Source: Vermamoeba vermiformis (Eukaryota; Tubulinea; Echinamoebida). From it: a DNA stretch of 64,000 bases. Within the stretch, counting starts at the first letter, position 1. Every line of letters begins with the position of its first letter. The position numbers and the translations under genes are program-made. Where the stretch lies: NCBI GenBank assembly GCA_045837725.1, contig JBEWZL010000063.1, positions 207,575-271,574 of the forward strand. Reading direction: 5' to 3'. This document shows, piece after piece, positions 1-11,535 of the stretch. The notes under the pieces were generated by a model, which saw nothing but the letters and a program-made list of their open reading frames with translations, was not told where the DNA came from and did not search any database.

Positions 1-2080
1 TATTACCGTTGGCACGAATAATTTATTCCTTTCGAGCGCCACAACAACTGCGATCTATCGAAAATCAGATCTTCAACAAGTAGCGACAAATGCAAATACC
101 GGAGGCGATGGCGAATCATCTTTAGCTCCATATTCATCAGATATAATGATTAGAGCACAAATTGGCGAATCATCCGCGTCTACAGCCCCTTCGTACGTCT
201 TCCTCAACACATCTACTGGTCTTTTTTCGTCAACGCAAGAAGTACCTTTAGTCGGTAGTCCTCGTGATGCTATTATATATAAGACTGATAGTATTGAGTT
301 TCCAATCTTCGTGGGTCAATCCAACGATATTAGCAATACTCCTAATGTCGTCATATCTGCTGGTCCTGGTCGCTATGCAGTTAACATATCCAATGCTGGG
401 CTGTTATATAAGACCGACCCTTTTGTTGTCGATAATAGGCTCTTAGTATTTACAGACACGAATCATATCTACCATTTCAACGCCGTAAGTCTAAAGTGAT
501 ACGTGTCAAACGGATCTGGCTTACTTACTTTTATCCTATTTAGGAAACTGGAGATCTCATGCGAAAAGTCACGTGGAACTTATATGGAACCACAAATTTG
601 GTAAACAGTGTGATGATCAAAGGCTCCAAGGCTCTCGCTAGTCTTGAAATAACTGATCCGGAACAATACGTGATCGTGGAGCTGTACACCAACATGACAG
701 TATTGTCGGACTTGCGGTTCGTTGGAAACCCCGTATTTTCATTAAGTAAGTACTATTGGTCAATTATATTATCAATGTTCTAATTTTACGTTGTAGCCGA
801 CAACGTGGTTCTGATGAGCGTGGCGGATCCAAACACCGGTTACATCAAGTTATTAGGACTTGATTGGGATAGCTGGGATGTGAAGGTTGTTGGTGACGTT
901 GGTGCGCCTTCTAATCTTGTCGCGGTACGTCACAGACGGACATTTTTGTCAGTCGGTGGTGCGTACTTTGGCTAACTTTTTCATAGTCTGAGCCTGTAAT
1001 TGGCGAAGATTGCAACGTGTATATCATAGTAGACGGCGACCTTCAAGTGTACAAGCCATTGCCGCTTCAGAAAGTCGTGCCTGTGATCGAGTGCATCGAG
1101 TCAGACAACACTGCGTACTTCTCCTACGACAACTTGGAGGCTCGTTCATTCAACATTCCATTCGTTACTGACAGAAATAATCTTTATCCCATGGTACGCT
1201 CTACAACTGCTATTAATATTAGCTCACTATGGCAATGCAGGCCCAAGCTCCAGTTACTTCTTTCAACATCGGATCCAGCGCGCACTACCCGTTGTCGCCC
1301 TCGATAGTTTTGACAACCAATCCTTCAGCATCGTACAAATGGATCCTCGAAGACTACACTCTCGAGTTCGCCAACACGCCGGCACTCAGATGTCCGACAA
1401 GTAAGTGTCAAACCTCAATGACACGTGTCAAGTGTCAAACGAGCAACTAATCACACCGTCACAGACATAACTCTTCAGCTTAAATTCACTGCCAACTCAA
1501 GCTTTGATGTACCTTCATTCAGCAACATTGTGCTCAATGCATTTTTGAACGTGACTGGCATCCGAGAGACACGTGTTGTTATTGGCAACATCACGTCACG
1601 CAGTACCTCAACACGTGCTGTTCATCAAAGCAGTGACTCTTCGCTAGAACTTGAGCTGCAAGTTGGATCTGGTAAGGCAACTTGACATCGTCATTTGCAG
1701 AAACATAATAACCATTTGCAGGCAATCAAAGCGAGCCATCGTCATCAAGAGTTGTCATGGACTTTGTTACGAACCAACAAACTGAGTTCAACAATCAAGT
1801 GTCAAATGATCCCAATGCTCCGTCAAATGTGGCATTGACATGTACGTTGACACGTGTCAACCCTTTAATCTCAGTTGTTTTTAACTGTTTGTTATCATTA
1901 GCTGTCACAACAAAGCAGCCAGACGCCGCACAAAGAGGCGTTCCAAATCCGGCAGCCCCAACCAACGAACCACCTGTCGTGACCGTTCCTCAATCTGCGC
2001 CAGTAACGTCATCAAGCAGTACAGTGATGGCTCTGTCAGCAGTAATTAAGGCATTTATTGTCCTCGTTTGTTTAATCTAA
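1..2080 (+). CDS. Surface protein, 5' partial, GPI-like tail
   Basis: The frame is already open at base 2, so the start lies upstream. Eight exons join cleanly in phase: up to 484, 544-745, 797-924, 987-1193, 1241-1400, 1465-1671, 1722-1841 and 1902-2080, giving about 561 residues here. Introns are 47-64 bp with GTAAGT or GTACGT-type donors. The protein is rich in Ser, Thr, Asn and Val, with many N-glycosylation-type sequons and few Cys. The C-terminus runs through a Ser/Pro/Thr stretch (PVTSSSSTVM) into a hydrophobic end (AFIVLVCLI), as expected for a GPI-attachment signal; a short transmembrane tail is the alternative. I recognise no domain. A secreted, surface-anchored protein is inferred from the tail and composition. 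Introns 5 and 7 each carry TGACACGTGTCA. The stop is only 34 bp from the convergent actin stop. Confidence 0.75.
1419..1430. promoter_or_regulatory. TGACACGTGTCA palindrome, intronic
   Basis: Perfect 12-bp palindrome with a CACGTG E-box core inside intron 5 (1401-1464) of the first gene. It is followed directly by a second half-site, AGTGTCAA. Function unknown. Confidence 0.6.
1847..1860. promoter_or_regulatory. TTGACACGTGTCAA palindrome, intronic
   Basis: Perfect 14-bp palindrome just after the GTACGT donor of intron 7 (1842-1901) of the first gene. Same motif as at 1419-1430. Function unknown. Confidence 0.6.
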
Positions 2081-2114
2081 CAAGTCAAGTGATTTGCGCA
2101 AATAATAAATGATG

Positions 2115-3236
2115 TTAGCAGCACTTTCTGTGAACAATGGCAGGACCAGACTCGTCATATTCTTCCTTGGAGATCCACATTTGTCGAAAGCAAGGATAAG
2201 AGGCCAAGATGGAACCACCAACCCAAACGGAGTTCTTGCGCTCAGGAGGAGCAATGATCTTGATCTTCATTGTGGCAGGAGCAAGTGCAGTCAATTCCTT
2301 GTGCAAGCGGTCTGCAATACCACGGAGCATGGTTGTCCCACCAGACAACAGAACATTGTTAAAGAGATCCTTTCTTATATCAGCATTGCACTTCATGATG
2401 GAATTGTAAATAATCTCGTGAATGCCAGGATAGTCGTATTCACCATTGATCAAGTAGGGTTGGAACAGTGCTTCAGGGCAACGGAAACGTTCGTTTCCAA
2501 TTGTAATAGATGTGCCATCAGGAATTTCATAGCTGATATCAGATTTAGAAGCACTCATCTCCTGTTCAAAGTCCAAGGCAACATAGCAGAGCCTCTCCTT
2601 GATTGTGCGGACAATTTCACGTTCAGCTCCAGTGGTGAAACAGTAACCACGCTCATTCACGATTTTCATCAAGTACTCTGTTAAATCACCACCAGCCAAA
2701 TTAAGACGCGTAATGGCGTGAGGAAGGGCAGAACATTCATTGATTGGCACAGCGTAGGTGACACCTTCTCCAGAGTACAAGACAATACCAGAATAGGTGT
2801 TAGAAGAGTAGAGCGGCAAGGCAGCTTGATTGGCAACGTACATGGCAGGGGTGTTGAAGGTCTCGAACATAATTTGAGTCATCTTCTCTCTGTTGGCCTT
2901 GGGGTTCATAGGAGCTTCAGTGAGCAAGACAGGTTGTTCTTCGGGAGCAACACGAAGCTCGTTGTAGAAGGTGTGGCGCCAGATCTTCTCCATATCGTCC
3001 CAGTTGGTAACAATTCCATTCTTGATGGGGTAGTTGAGGGTCAAAATACCACGTTTGTATTGGGCTTCATCACCAACATAATTATCTTTTGTTAATTCCT
3101 GACCGGATGACTTGCCTGAGCGAAGACGGCCAACAACGGAAGGGAAGACGGCACGAGGAGCGTCATCTCCAGCAAATCCGGCTTTAATCATGTGAGAACC
3201 ATTATCAATAACTATGACAGGAGGGTAGTCTGCCAT
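2115..3236 (-). CDS. Divergent actin, intronless
   Basis: A single exon encodes 373 residues, close to the usual 375. The start at 3236 gives [11 protein letters not shown], matching the actin N-terminus; an upstream in-frame Met at 3290 only adds non-actin residues. Many canonical blocks remain: [54 protein letters not shown] and WISKEEYDE. Key positions differ: the LDSGDGVTH block reads LYSGEGVTY, so Asp154, Asp157 and His161 (conventional numbering) become Tyr, Glu and Tyr. His73 becomes Asn, the DNase-I loop is replaced ([14 protein letters not shown]) and the end is HRKCC rather than HRKCF. It is clearly actin family, but probably not the main cytoskeletal isoform. Lack of introns in an intron-rich genome could reflect retroposition or high expression. 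Confidence 0.95.
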   Translation of the reverse strand: MADYPPVIVIDNGSHMIKAGFAGDDAPRAVFPSVVGRLRSGKSSGQELTKDNYVGDEAQYKRGILTLNYPIKNGIVTNWDDMEKIWRHTFYNELRVAPEEQPVLLTEAPMNPKANREKMTQIMFETFNTPAMYVANQAALPLYSSNTYSGIVLYSGEGVTYAVPINECSALPHAITRLNLAGGDLTEYLMKIVNERGYCFTTGAEREIVRTIKERLCYVALDFEQEMSASKSDISYEIPDGTSITIGNERFRCPEALFQPYLINGEYDYPGIHEIIYNSIMKCNADIRKDLFNNVLLSGGTTMLRGIADRLHKELTALAPATMKIKIIAPPERKNSVWVGGSILASYPCFRQMWISKEEYDESGPAIVHRKCC

Positions 3237-3550
3237 TGTGGTTGTGTTGGGGGTTTTTGTAAAAAGAATAAGCGGTGTTTTGCCGAGCAAAGTTGTGAAA
3301 TGTCACGTGTTGCGATTTTTGACAGCTCGTCATCCGTGATTCTGTAAACGAAAATTCCTTGTTGACCAATCCAAACACGTTTTCTATTCTTTTCTTCGTT
3401 GTGGATCAAAATTACTTGGAAGTTTCATATTGTGGATCTCGGACCTAACACATGCCAACGCATCCAGCCGGCTGAGTTACATCAACTAATTCCCTCATGT
3501 TGTTCTGACGTTAATTAGTAAAATCGATCCAAAAATTATACTGCAAAAAC
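3237..3550. other. Intergenic: actin upstream region
   Basis: This 314-bp gap holds the actin promoter side and the 3' flank of the next minus-strand gene. A TGTCACGTGTTG word at about 3300 is an imperfect copy of the recurrent palindrome. I see no clear TATA box or RNA gene. Confidence 0.4.
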
Positions 3551-5551
3551 CTACTTATTGAAATAATCGAGTACGGCCTTATCATCGGACAATAGGGCAC
3601 GATAAAATGGTGCTTTTTCATCACGCTCTTTTTCAATGTCAAAAATTTCTATCATGCCGTTCGATGCGTAAATTAATTGTTGCTCATTTGCACCAATGAA
3701 ATCTCTGCTGTTCAGTGAAAATTGACGCGGAAGTGATTTCTCGACGGGTTTGTGGCCGTTAAAGTTATCGCTCCCGAAAGTTGTCACTTTTTTGGTTTCT
3801 AGATCTATCACTACTGGCCACTCATCCGTGCTCAGAAACACCTATAATTAGTGTTATATCAATAAATCTTACTAAAAACTCGTCAAAAGCGTAAAACATA
3901 TATTTTCGTACCAGATCTTGAGTGACGGCTACAATGTTCCTTAAAGTCGGATTATCGAATATAGTCGATGCATGAGTATTCAAATCAACAATCTCTAACG
4001 CGTAGTCTGACAGAAATAACAAATGATTGTTGGTCATGCGCACTGTGTGGACCGGTGGACCCGTGTCAAACTTGCGTTTGAGGCTCATTTGACCGAGGGC
4101 TAGGTCATACACCTATTTACGTACCATATTAGTATTATAGTATTGTATAGTGCTTGCCAGCTAGACTAATATTTACCTGAACGGCTCTTTTGGCTATTAA
4201 TCCAACGTATCTTGAGGTCGGGTAAAGTGTGTGCGGAAGAAATTTCAGATCCAGATCTACCGAGTGCCAATTCTGTAAATAAGTTAATATAAGGCTTTTT
4301 TATGAGCAATAAAGCTCACTTTAACGCTCTGCAAATTGCGGTCCATTTCGATGACGATTAAACTTTGAGTTTTGTTCCATGAAGTAGTCATAGCGAGAAA
4401 TGCAATTTTGTTATTACTCTTTGCGAAATTTCCTTTTGGCAAAGAATCTCCGATAATAAATTCGGAGAATTGTTGATTTGTGACTGGTTCTGCGATGTAA
4501 CTAGCCGGATACAAAAGTGTACGGAAATTATCTTCAAACTTCACCATCACTCTTTTCGTCCTTAAATCGAATACCTATATATAACATTATAATTATAGTG
4601 TTATAATATTAATATTCATGATTTACTTACGGCGCATTGGGTTTCGCCAATAGAAGCGATCAAAGTGTCGCAGACAATGTTAGGATTTATGTTAGTGATT
4701 AATCGTGTGGGACTTATATCAACAAGATCATATGGCTCGTTAGTCTTATCTAGCGAAACAACCGTTGTTGCTAAGATGCAGTAGTTTCCCTAAAAAGGAA
4801 ATTAAGAAAGATACCGCAAAAAAAATACTCTTCAAATCGATTAAGATTTACTCGCAAGGGAAAATTATATTTTACTACATATGATTATTAATAAAAATCG
4901 CAATTTGTGTTTATTTAGAAAGCAGCAAGCAAAATTTTGGATTAACGGATGCATCTGTTTGTTCTAGCAACCAGCCAACGTCGTAACGTACCTTATATAT
5001 CATATTATAGTGCAGAACATTAACTTCTATTGCTGTACTTCGTAAAGTGTGGAGATTTAGCGTGGCTAGAATAGTGTGATCCGCAATACTTTTTACTATG
5101 ACCAACCTGCATAATTAAACATTTAAAATATACTAAAATTGATATTAATTATCGTGATAGATATTATACCGTTCTCCATCAACGTAAACTGCCTCATTCA
5201 CAATAGAAAAATGGTGGATCAAGCTTAACTTTGCTTCGGTGTCTTCAAATATTCTTGTTAATTATTTGGAAATTATATAATATAATCATTAGAATAATTA
5301 CCTGATAGAAACCAATTATTTCTCCTGTTCAACTGAAATCTAATTTTTTCGAGAGCAGAACGATTTGGATCTTCAATTAACTTCGATACGAAGCTCCATT
5401 TCCGTAATATTTTTGGCAATAATTTTCTTAGAACAAAATCACTGAGGAGTAAACTGTTTAAGTCCTTATTCGTGAGGAGCAGCGAATAAAAAGTATTCGG
5501 ATCAACTTCTGTGGCTATCTGCGCCACGAGCTCTTTTGGCAAACCATCCAT
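3551..5551 (-). CDS. F-box-like protein with propeller-like repeats
   Basis: About eight exons on the minus strand, beginning at ATG 5551 and ending in TAG at 3551-3553. The first exon starts MDGLPKELVAQIATEVDP and continues NTFYSLLLTNKDLNSLLL, which has the Leu-Pro-x-Glu-Leu and helical spacing of an F-box. Later exons contain repeated short blocks ending in VFDLRTKRV, VYDLALGQM, VDLNTHA, VIDLETKKV and FDIEKE. These resemble strand-turn units of a WD40-type propeller, though I see no full GH-WD repeats. If real, it would be a substrate adaptor for an SCF ubiquitin ligase (family knowledge). Exon 2 is best read from an acceptor near 5245, giving DTEAKLSLIHHF. The propeller is inferred from periodicity only. 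Confidence 0.65.
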
Positions 5552-5707
5552 TATACTATTGTAGTACTGAGGTTGCTATAAATAAACAAAAAAGAGGAGA
5601 CAAGATTCGGAAAAAACTCAACCTAATTTTAAGGAGGCCATTGGCGAGTACGTGCGTTTTGAATCAAACAAGTGCTATTGATTTTCGATTTAATAATTAA
5701 ATGTTTT

Positions 5708-7198
5708 TTACAAGAATTTTGATGATCTGCTCGATCCAAAGCGTGATAGCAACGCGTCATTTTCTGATAGCAATTTTGACGTCCTATGATATTAAAATAT
5801 TAAAATTAGTATACCATATAAGATGAAGTAATAATAGCCGTACCTCTTCGAGTCAATGATTCCAACTTTCAGATCTCGATCTCGATCGAAGTACGGTACG
5901 TATTCTTTCTCGTCTTTTTTCTTCTTATCTTTTTTATCCTTCTTATCCTTTTTATCCTTTTTATCTTTCTTATCTTTATGCTTCTTATCCTTATGTTTCT
6001 TGTCTTTATCTTTGCCTTTCTTTTCCTTCTTATCCTTATCTTTATCTTTCTTATCCTTCTTTTCGTTCTTTTGCATTTTCATTTCATAATGTTGTTCCAT
6101 TAATGATTTTTGTCTATTAACGCCGCTATGTTTTTCAATTGCTTCGCGGTTCTGTCGTTCTTTGTCAGCAGCCACTCGTTCAGCCACCATTTGCTTGGCC
6201 AGTTCCAACGCAGACAACTAATAACATCATAATATGAATACATTATATCGATATTATTATAGGGCAGTATTATTATAAGTACCTGTGGTGCAGCTGGTTC
6301 TTCGCCGGGTGTGGAAGTCCATCCAGAAACGTCACCACGATCATCGACTCCTTTGCGGCTGAACGACGTCACGCTCTTTTGCATTAAATCTAATAGTATT
6401 ATTGTTAGTAAGGATGATACTACATCGCTCAGCTAATGCGAGCAGATCCGCGTACCAAAATCGAGTGAAACTTTCTTCGTGTCTGGCAGCTTAGTCATCC
6501 ATTCTTCTCGCTTTGCGGGGCCAGTCTATATGATATACTATTAGTATATGCAGTATTTATTGCGGTATTAATGAATGTCAATGTACCTGGATCGAGCCAG
6601 TTGTGTTCGACCGCAACATTTCCCATTGCTTCTCTTCTTTTTCGCGGCGGAGTCTCTTAGTCTCCTCGGTGTCTTCTGAATCTTCCTCTGGTTGAAACAT
6701 ATTTGCAAGTGCTGGACGAGGGCCAAAGGTGTCCTAAAGCAGATCCATTAGAACAGATCGAGAATTAAATTGCAAGTAGAATTTTCGTACCTATCATCGT
6801 CCTCTGGTTTTTTAGGTTCATCTTCGTTCAATTTTCTTCGTTTTCTATCGGGTTCATCATCGTCTGAATAATTTTAGAATTTTTTCGGTGGATCGTGAAA
6901 ATAATCGAACTTACCTGAATCATTTTTGTCCGCCAACCAGTCAGGTAATGCTGCCCCTAATTTTCTCTTATTATTTGAGGTATTTTCGGGTGCGTTGGTC
7001 TCCACTGCAGGTCCCGCTTCAGATTCGCTAATTTTTTCTGGCTTTAGCAAAGAATTTTAGTATTGATTTTAAAATATTGTATTTTTCATTAATAACAATT
7101 ATGTAAACAATATGCGCGATAAAAAAAGCAAGAAGTCGCAAAGAATTTTCTCCTAGGAAACCAGATCTTACCTCTACGTTATTATTATTTTCGGCCAT
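5708..7198 (-). CDS. GPALPP1: GPALPP1-like protein (DUF3752 family)
   Basis: Starts MAENNNNVE at 7198 and is split into about eight exons. Visible landmarks are GAALPDWL near the N-terminus, DTFGPRPALANMF, then TGPAKREEWMTKLPD, which is the hallmark DUF3752 block, followed by FSRKGVDDRGDVSGWTSTP. A lysine/aspartate tract (repeats of KKDKKDK and KHKDKK, encoded at about 5890-6070) precedes YFDRDRDLKVG. The last exon (5783-5708), joined across an intron at 5784-5843, ends LLSRFGSSRSSKFL, closely matching the family's C-terminus. Family members are nuclear-type proteins of unclear molecular role. The repeated GPALPP motifs of animal members are not obvious here. The start is 196 bp from the divergent gene at 7395, suggesting a shared promoter region. 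Confidence 0.8.
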
Positions 7199-7394
7199 TA
7201 TGTCTATATTGTGTACACTCTATTTACAGCAAAATAGTTATAACAGAATGCTATGAACGGAAGAGGGCTTTTTTTTTGGCCAAATTCACGGGCTTGATAA
7301 CTCGGACCTAAATAATACGACCAACTATATTTTACACTTTCACTAGAGTAGCACTACCCATTATCAAAGTAGCGCTAATATACACCAATCAGCA

Positions 7395-8510
7395 ATGGAA
7401 AACAAAACAGCAGATCAATCAAATAGCACTCAAAAGCAATCTCCTCTTGGTTCTGTCGTGTCAATTGTTAAATCAATATTTTCTACGAAAGAAATTACGA
7501 CGGTAGAAGATTACATTGTACAGTTGGACAGATCCAAGTTTGTAAATGTAGTGAGTTTATGTACTGCATTAGGATTAGCGATGGGAGCTACAAATGGTTA
7601 CCAGGAGGTAAGTTCCATATTTATATATTTTTTAAATAATTATTGTAATTTTGTATTATTTTCTGCATCTGATCCAAAATTAGTTTCGTTTGTTTAACGT
7701 TTGTTTGTAATATTCTACGCATCCAAATATATAATTATTTATTAGGGTATTCAAAGAGGTCAAGATGCGCTATCAAAGCTGACAGTAGATCCCGCGTCCA
7801 AAGAGGCACAACGCGTGTATCATAATCAAGTCTATGGCAGATTATTCATTCAAGGAGCCACAGGTGGCTTTAAGTAAGTGCTTATAATACGATAATAGAT
7901 AATAACAATTATTAACGCTTTAATTAACAGACTAGCATTGTTCGCAACAGTGTTTGGAGGTGGCAAGTTGTATTTACAAAATCTTAGAGAGAAGAGGGAC
8001 GCATTAAACTCGATTGCATCCGCTGGTATAGCTGGTCTGCTAATAACATTACCACTCGGTAAGACCTCATAATGATACTTACACGACTCAAAAATAGAAG
8101 TTGAAACACGTGTCGCGCACAACTTGCTTTTCTGATACCAAACTGTTTGCAATTATTTATTGAGACAATTAACTGATTAAATATAATATATTAAGGTTTT
8201 AGAACTGGTTTATTTGGACTTGGCGCAGCTTCAGCGCTTGGTGCAGTGGATGGACTTTTAGAACAATACGTACTGTAAGTTCAAACTTGACGAAATCGAT
8301 AAGAATGTATTAGAAGAGTTTATTAATAATATTCGGTATAGTAAAAAATCACCAGAAGATTATCTCAAAGGATTTGAACGGGCTTTAGCACGACAAAATG
8401 CAGAAAAAGCGAAACAGGAAGCTGAAAGACCTGCAGAAAAGATTGATACCGAGTTAAAAATGCATCAAAAGTTTATGCAAGGCTCGAGCACGGATAATAA
8501 TAAAAAATAA
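7395..8510 (+). CDS. TIMMDC1: TIMMDC1-like complex I assembly protein
   Basis: Five exons (7395-7607, 7746-7873, 7931-8058, 8196-8274, 8342-8510) give 238 residues. The protein has several Gly/Ala-rich hydrophobic segments: LCTALGLAMGATNGY, RLFIQGATGGFKLALFATVF, SIASAGIAGLLITLPLGF and GLFGLGAASALGAVDGL. The block LREKRDALNSIASAG followed by GFRTGLFGLGAASALGAVDGLL aligns by eye with the C-terminal half of TIMMDC1 (YRNKDALSHFVIAGAV and LRGLVAGGIIGALLG). TIMMDC1 belongs to the Tim17/22/23 fold and helps assemble the membrane arm of respiratory complex I in the mitochondrial inner membrane. A charged helical tail (ERALARQNAEKAKQEAE) follows the last membrane segment. The alternative is another Tim17/22/23 member. 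Confidence 0.72.
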
Positions 8511-8744
8511 CCTTACTTGATTAAAACAAATTTTGACACCAAGATCTAGACTACAACGAAACGCGGAGCGGTAAGATCAGACCTGCAGAGCTTACTAATA
8601 TATGAAAGTCTAATGGGCTGGCCTTCGCTTCTTTGAGGAGATCCGACGTAAATTTACTCCGGGTGCACCGCGAGTTTAGAAACCATTTTTTTTTGGTTGC
8701 AATAGCTGAAATAAAGAAATTATTTCACTAACATCAACACCACA

Positions 8745-11009
8745 ATGGACAAGACATACGATATCGCAATTTGGGGAGCTACTGGCTTCGTTGGTAAGCG
8801 CAGCTCCAACTTGGCGTGTCACTAAGCCGAAAATTTTCAACAATTTATGGAGAGCTTAATTTCGACTTTTAATCGATATAAATTATATCTAATATGTTTT
8901 AAAATGCAGGAAAATTGATCTCACGTTATTTCGCGAAGAACTACGACCAGGATCATATTAAAGTCGCTATTGTTGCTCGTAACAAGGAACGTCTGGAGGA
9001 AGTGAAGACAAACATGGTTCAAATCAATCCTAAATATAAGGTAATTACAATCAATAGGCAAAATTATCTTCGCGGCCTTCGGGAATACTATTTTTCCTGA
9101 TCCACGATTTTGCTTTTGTTAATTCGCAGCAGAGCTTCGATAACTCAAAGCAGCTCGGGTACAATGTATTGAATTAAACCTAACTTCGTTTAGGACGTTG
9201 GTGTTCTCATTGCCGACGTGCACGATCAGGAATCCGTGGATCACGCCATCAAGAGGGTTAAAGTTGTCATTAATACTGTAGGACCATACACTATATACGG
9301 GTAAGCATATTTGCAACTAAAGCAAGCGATTCTGAAACTAACTCGCTTTCAGGCAACCTGTCATTGACGCGTGCGTCAGATTTGGCACCCATTATGTCGA
9401 TTTGACTGGAGAAAGCAATTGGATCAAGTAAGTACCAATCTTGACTATTAATAAGACGATTTAACTGAATATGCTTTATTAGGAAAATGATCCAAACGTA
9501 TCACGAACAAGCCGCTGAAAAAGGTGTGATCATCGTGCCTTCATGCGGATTCGATTCAGTGCCCTCTGACTTGGGTGCATTTTTGGCTGCCGAGGCACTG
9601 AAAAAGGTACTTTCTACTTCAGCTTTTTGGATCAGCCTGATTTTGCTAATGATCATCCTTTACAAACACTTATCTTCTTTACTATTAATACTTTCTAACA
9701 ATGCTCGTCATGTAGAGACACAATGAAGACGCTGCTCTTATTAAGCACACTGTTATGGACGTCAAGGGAGGCGTGAGTGGTGGTACTTTGGCGACTATGA
9801 TGGTTGTCTTAGATCACGCGAGCAAAGAAGACTTGACGAACACTCACTTGCTGGACCCGACGCCTGCTGAAGAAGGTCAGTCTTACCTCAATTTACTCAC
9901 TTTGCAATGACTAATAATCACTCCAACAGACCTCATCAAGCGTGACCGAGCAGCTATTTTGCCGCAATACGACCCTGATTTTAAGTAAGTAGCACTATAA
10001 ACTAATCATATTATTACCTTTTGGTTATCGTTATGTTAATTTCATCCGCTCGAACAAGTCACTAATACCGTGTTCAGGACTTGGACGCACATGTTCGTTA
10101 TGGCCTCAGCCAATGCTCGTATTGTTCGTCGATCAGCTGGTTATTTGCAATCTGAAGGCGCTGGTTACTCTAAGAACGTCAAGTACATGTAAGTCGTACT
10201 TAACAATTGTGCCATGCCACGTGTCACTTACGTGGGACTGATCTCTTGTCCAGTGAGAACCAAGCGACTTCAACATTTATCCGCGGTGTCCTCTTCACGG
10301 TACTTATGGGTGTTATTGTTATTCTCTTTATGATTCGTCCTGTACGCAAAGTAATTGAACGAGTAAGTAACGGATCTTGCCTACCTGGTGATGACCTTCT
10401 TTACTAATGTACTTTGTTTTTTCATCGCATAGTTCTTGCCCAAGTCAGGCTCGGGACCCTCTGAAGAAACAATGCGAAATGGCCGCTACCATGGCAAATT
10501 CGCCGCTAAATCCGCTTCGGTAAGTGATCGAGTAGCAACTTCGCTTTCTGATCAACGGTAGCCGGTTGATATCGAGCCTGTTACTATAATACATTAATTA
10601 CACGAGAGCTAACACGTCTTTCCATTTAGGGCAAGTCTGTGGCCATCGATTTCAGAATCAAGGGCGATCCTGGCTACTCGTAAGTTTGCGGAATGAATTA
10701 ACTCGTGGGATTACCTTAATATTAATACTTGTATCGTAGGCAAACGGCCACTATGATCTCCGAGTCCGCTCTTTGCTTGTTGGAGAACAGAGATCAACTC
10801 CCGTTCACCAAATTGGCCAAAGGTTCGTTACATAATTCTTAATATTACGAAAAATATCTATTTTAACCGCAATGGAAGAATTTGCTAATAATGGAAATTT
10901 AGGAGGTGTTTTGACTCCTGCCACTGCTTTTGGATTTGTTTTGGCTGATCGATTAAGAAAAGCTGGCTTCGAAATTCGTGAGGAAGCTGGTGTCACCACC
11001 CAAGCTTAA
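8745..11009 (+). CDS. SCCPDH: Saccharopine dehydrogenase-like oxidoreductase
   Basis: Begins MDKTYDIAIWGATGFVGK, a Rossmann dinucleotide-binding start (GATGFVG), and ends EEAGVTTQA at 11007-11009. About eleven exons carry family landmarks in order: VAIVARNKERLEEV, VINTVGPYTIYGQPV, YVDLTGESNWI, VIIVPSCGFDSVPSDLG, GGVSGGTLATMM, then a membrane-like segment (TFIRGVLFTVLMGVIVILF). The C-terminal blocks are GDPGYSQTATMISESAL and GGVLTPATAFG. This order and the total of a little over 400 residues match SCCPDH/trans-acting enoyl-reductase-like proteins. In animals these sit on lipid droplets or membranes and have no firmly assigned substrate. They are not true saccharopine dehydrogenases. The identification to family is firm; the substrate is unknown. 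Confidence 0.9.
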
Positions 11010-11535
11010 GAGATTAATTGCACGAGCCACACTAATTTTGCGTGCCGCTTAGATTAATTTCAAAACGGTAAATAATGCAATTTAATTCCTATTGAATTGA
11101 ATTTACATGTAAATAAATAATTATGTTATTTTCTTACAAATAATATTGCTTTCTTTACCAGCGAATCAATTAGATTTTCATTCAGGCCTAAGCGCCTGGA
11201 ATCTAAATCCAAGCCGAGATGAAGTTTCATTCACCAGGTACTCGAATTAATCACTGTAAATATCATTAATAATCACCGTTAGTGCTTGTGCGTTGCATCG
11301 CGTTAATAAAATAAATAAAATCTCATCTGGTATAGATTTCGTTTCATTTTTACAGGTGAAACAATCTGATCTAATTACGGTACGTGTTTTGGCATTCAAT
11401 ATCATAACAAGCTTGTGTATTAAATCGAATTCCCGCCGAGTTTCTGTGTGAGCTTTTGGCCTATTTATTAAATCCGGTGAAAAAAAACGGTTCGATAAAC
11501 ATTCTATTATGAACTGTACAAGCAACAAGAAGAAC
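11010..11535. other. Intergenic, AT-rich
   Basis: This 526-bp gap separates two co-directional genes. It has AATAAA-like words near 11088 and 11114, suiting 3' processing of the upstream gene. A reverse-strand open stretch at 11247-11627 looks like chance and overlaps the next gene's first exon. I see no RNA gene. Confidence 0.4.

Noticed and set aside
5856-6089. Phe/Leu/Ser-rich forward reading frame resembling membrane helices
   Set aside because: Antisense of the lysine/aspartate tract of the GPALPP1-like gene.
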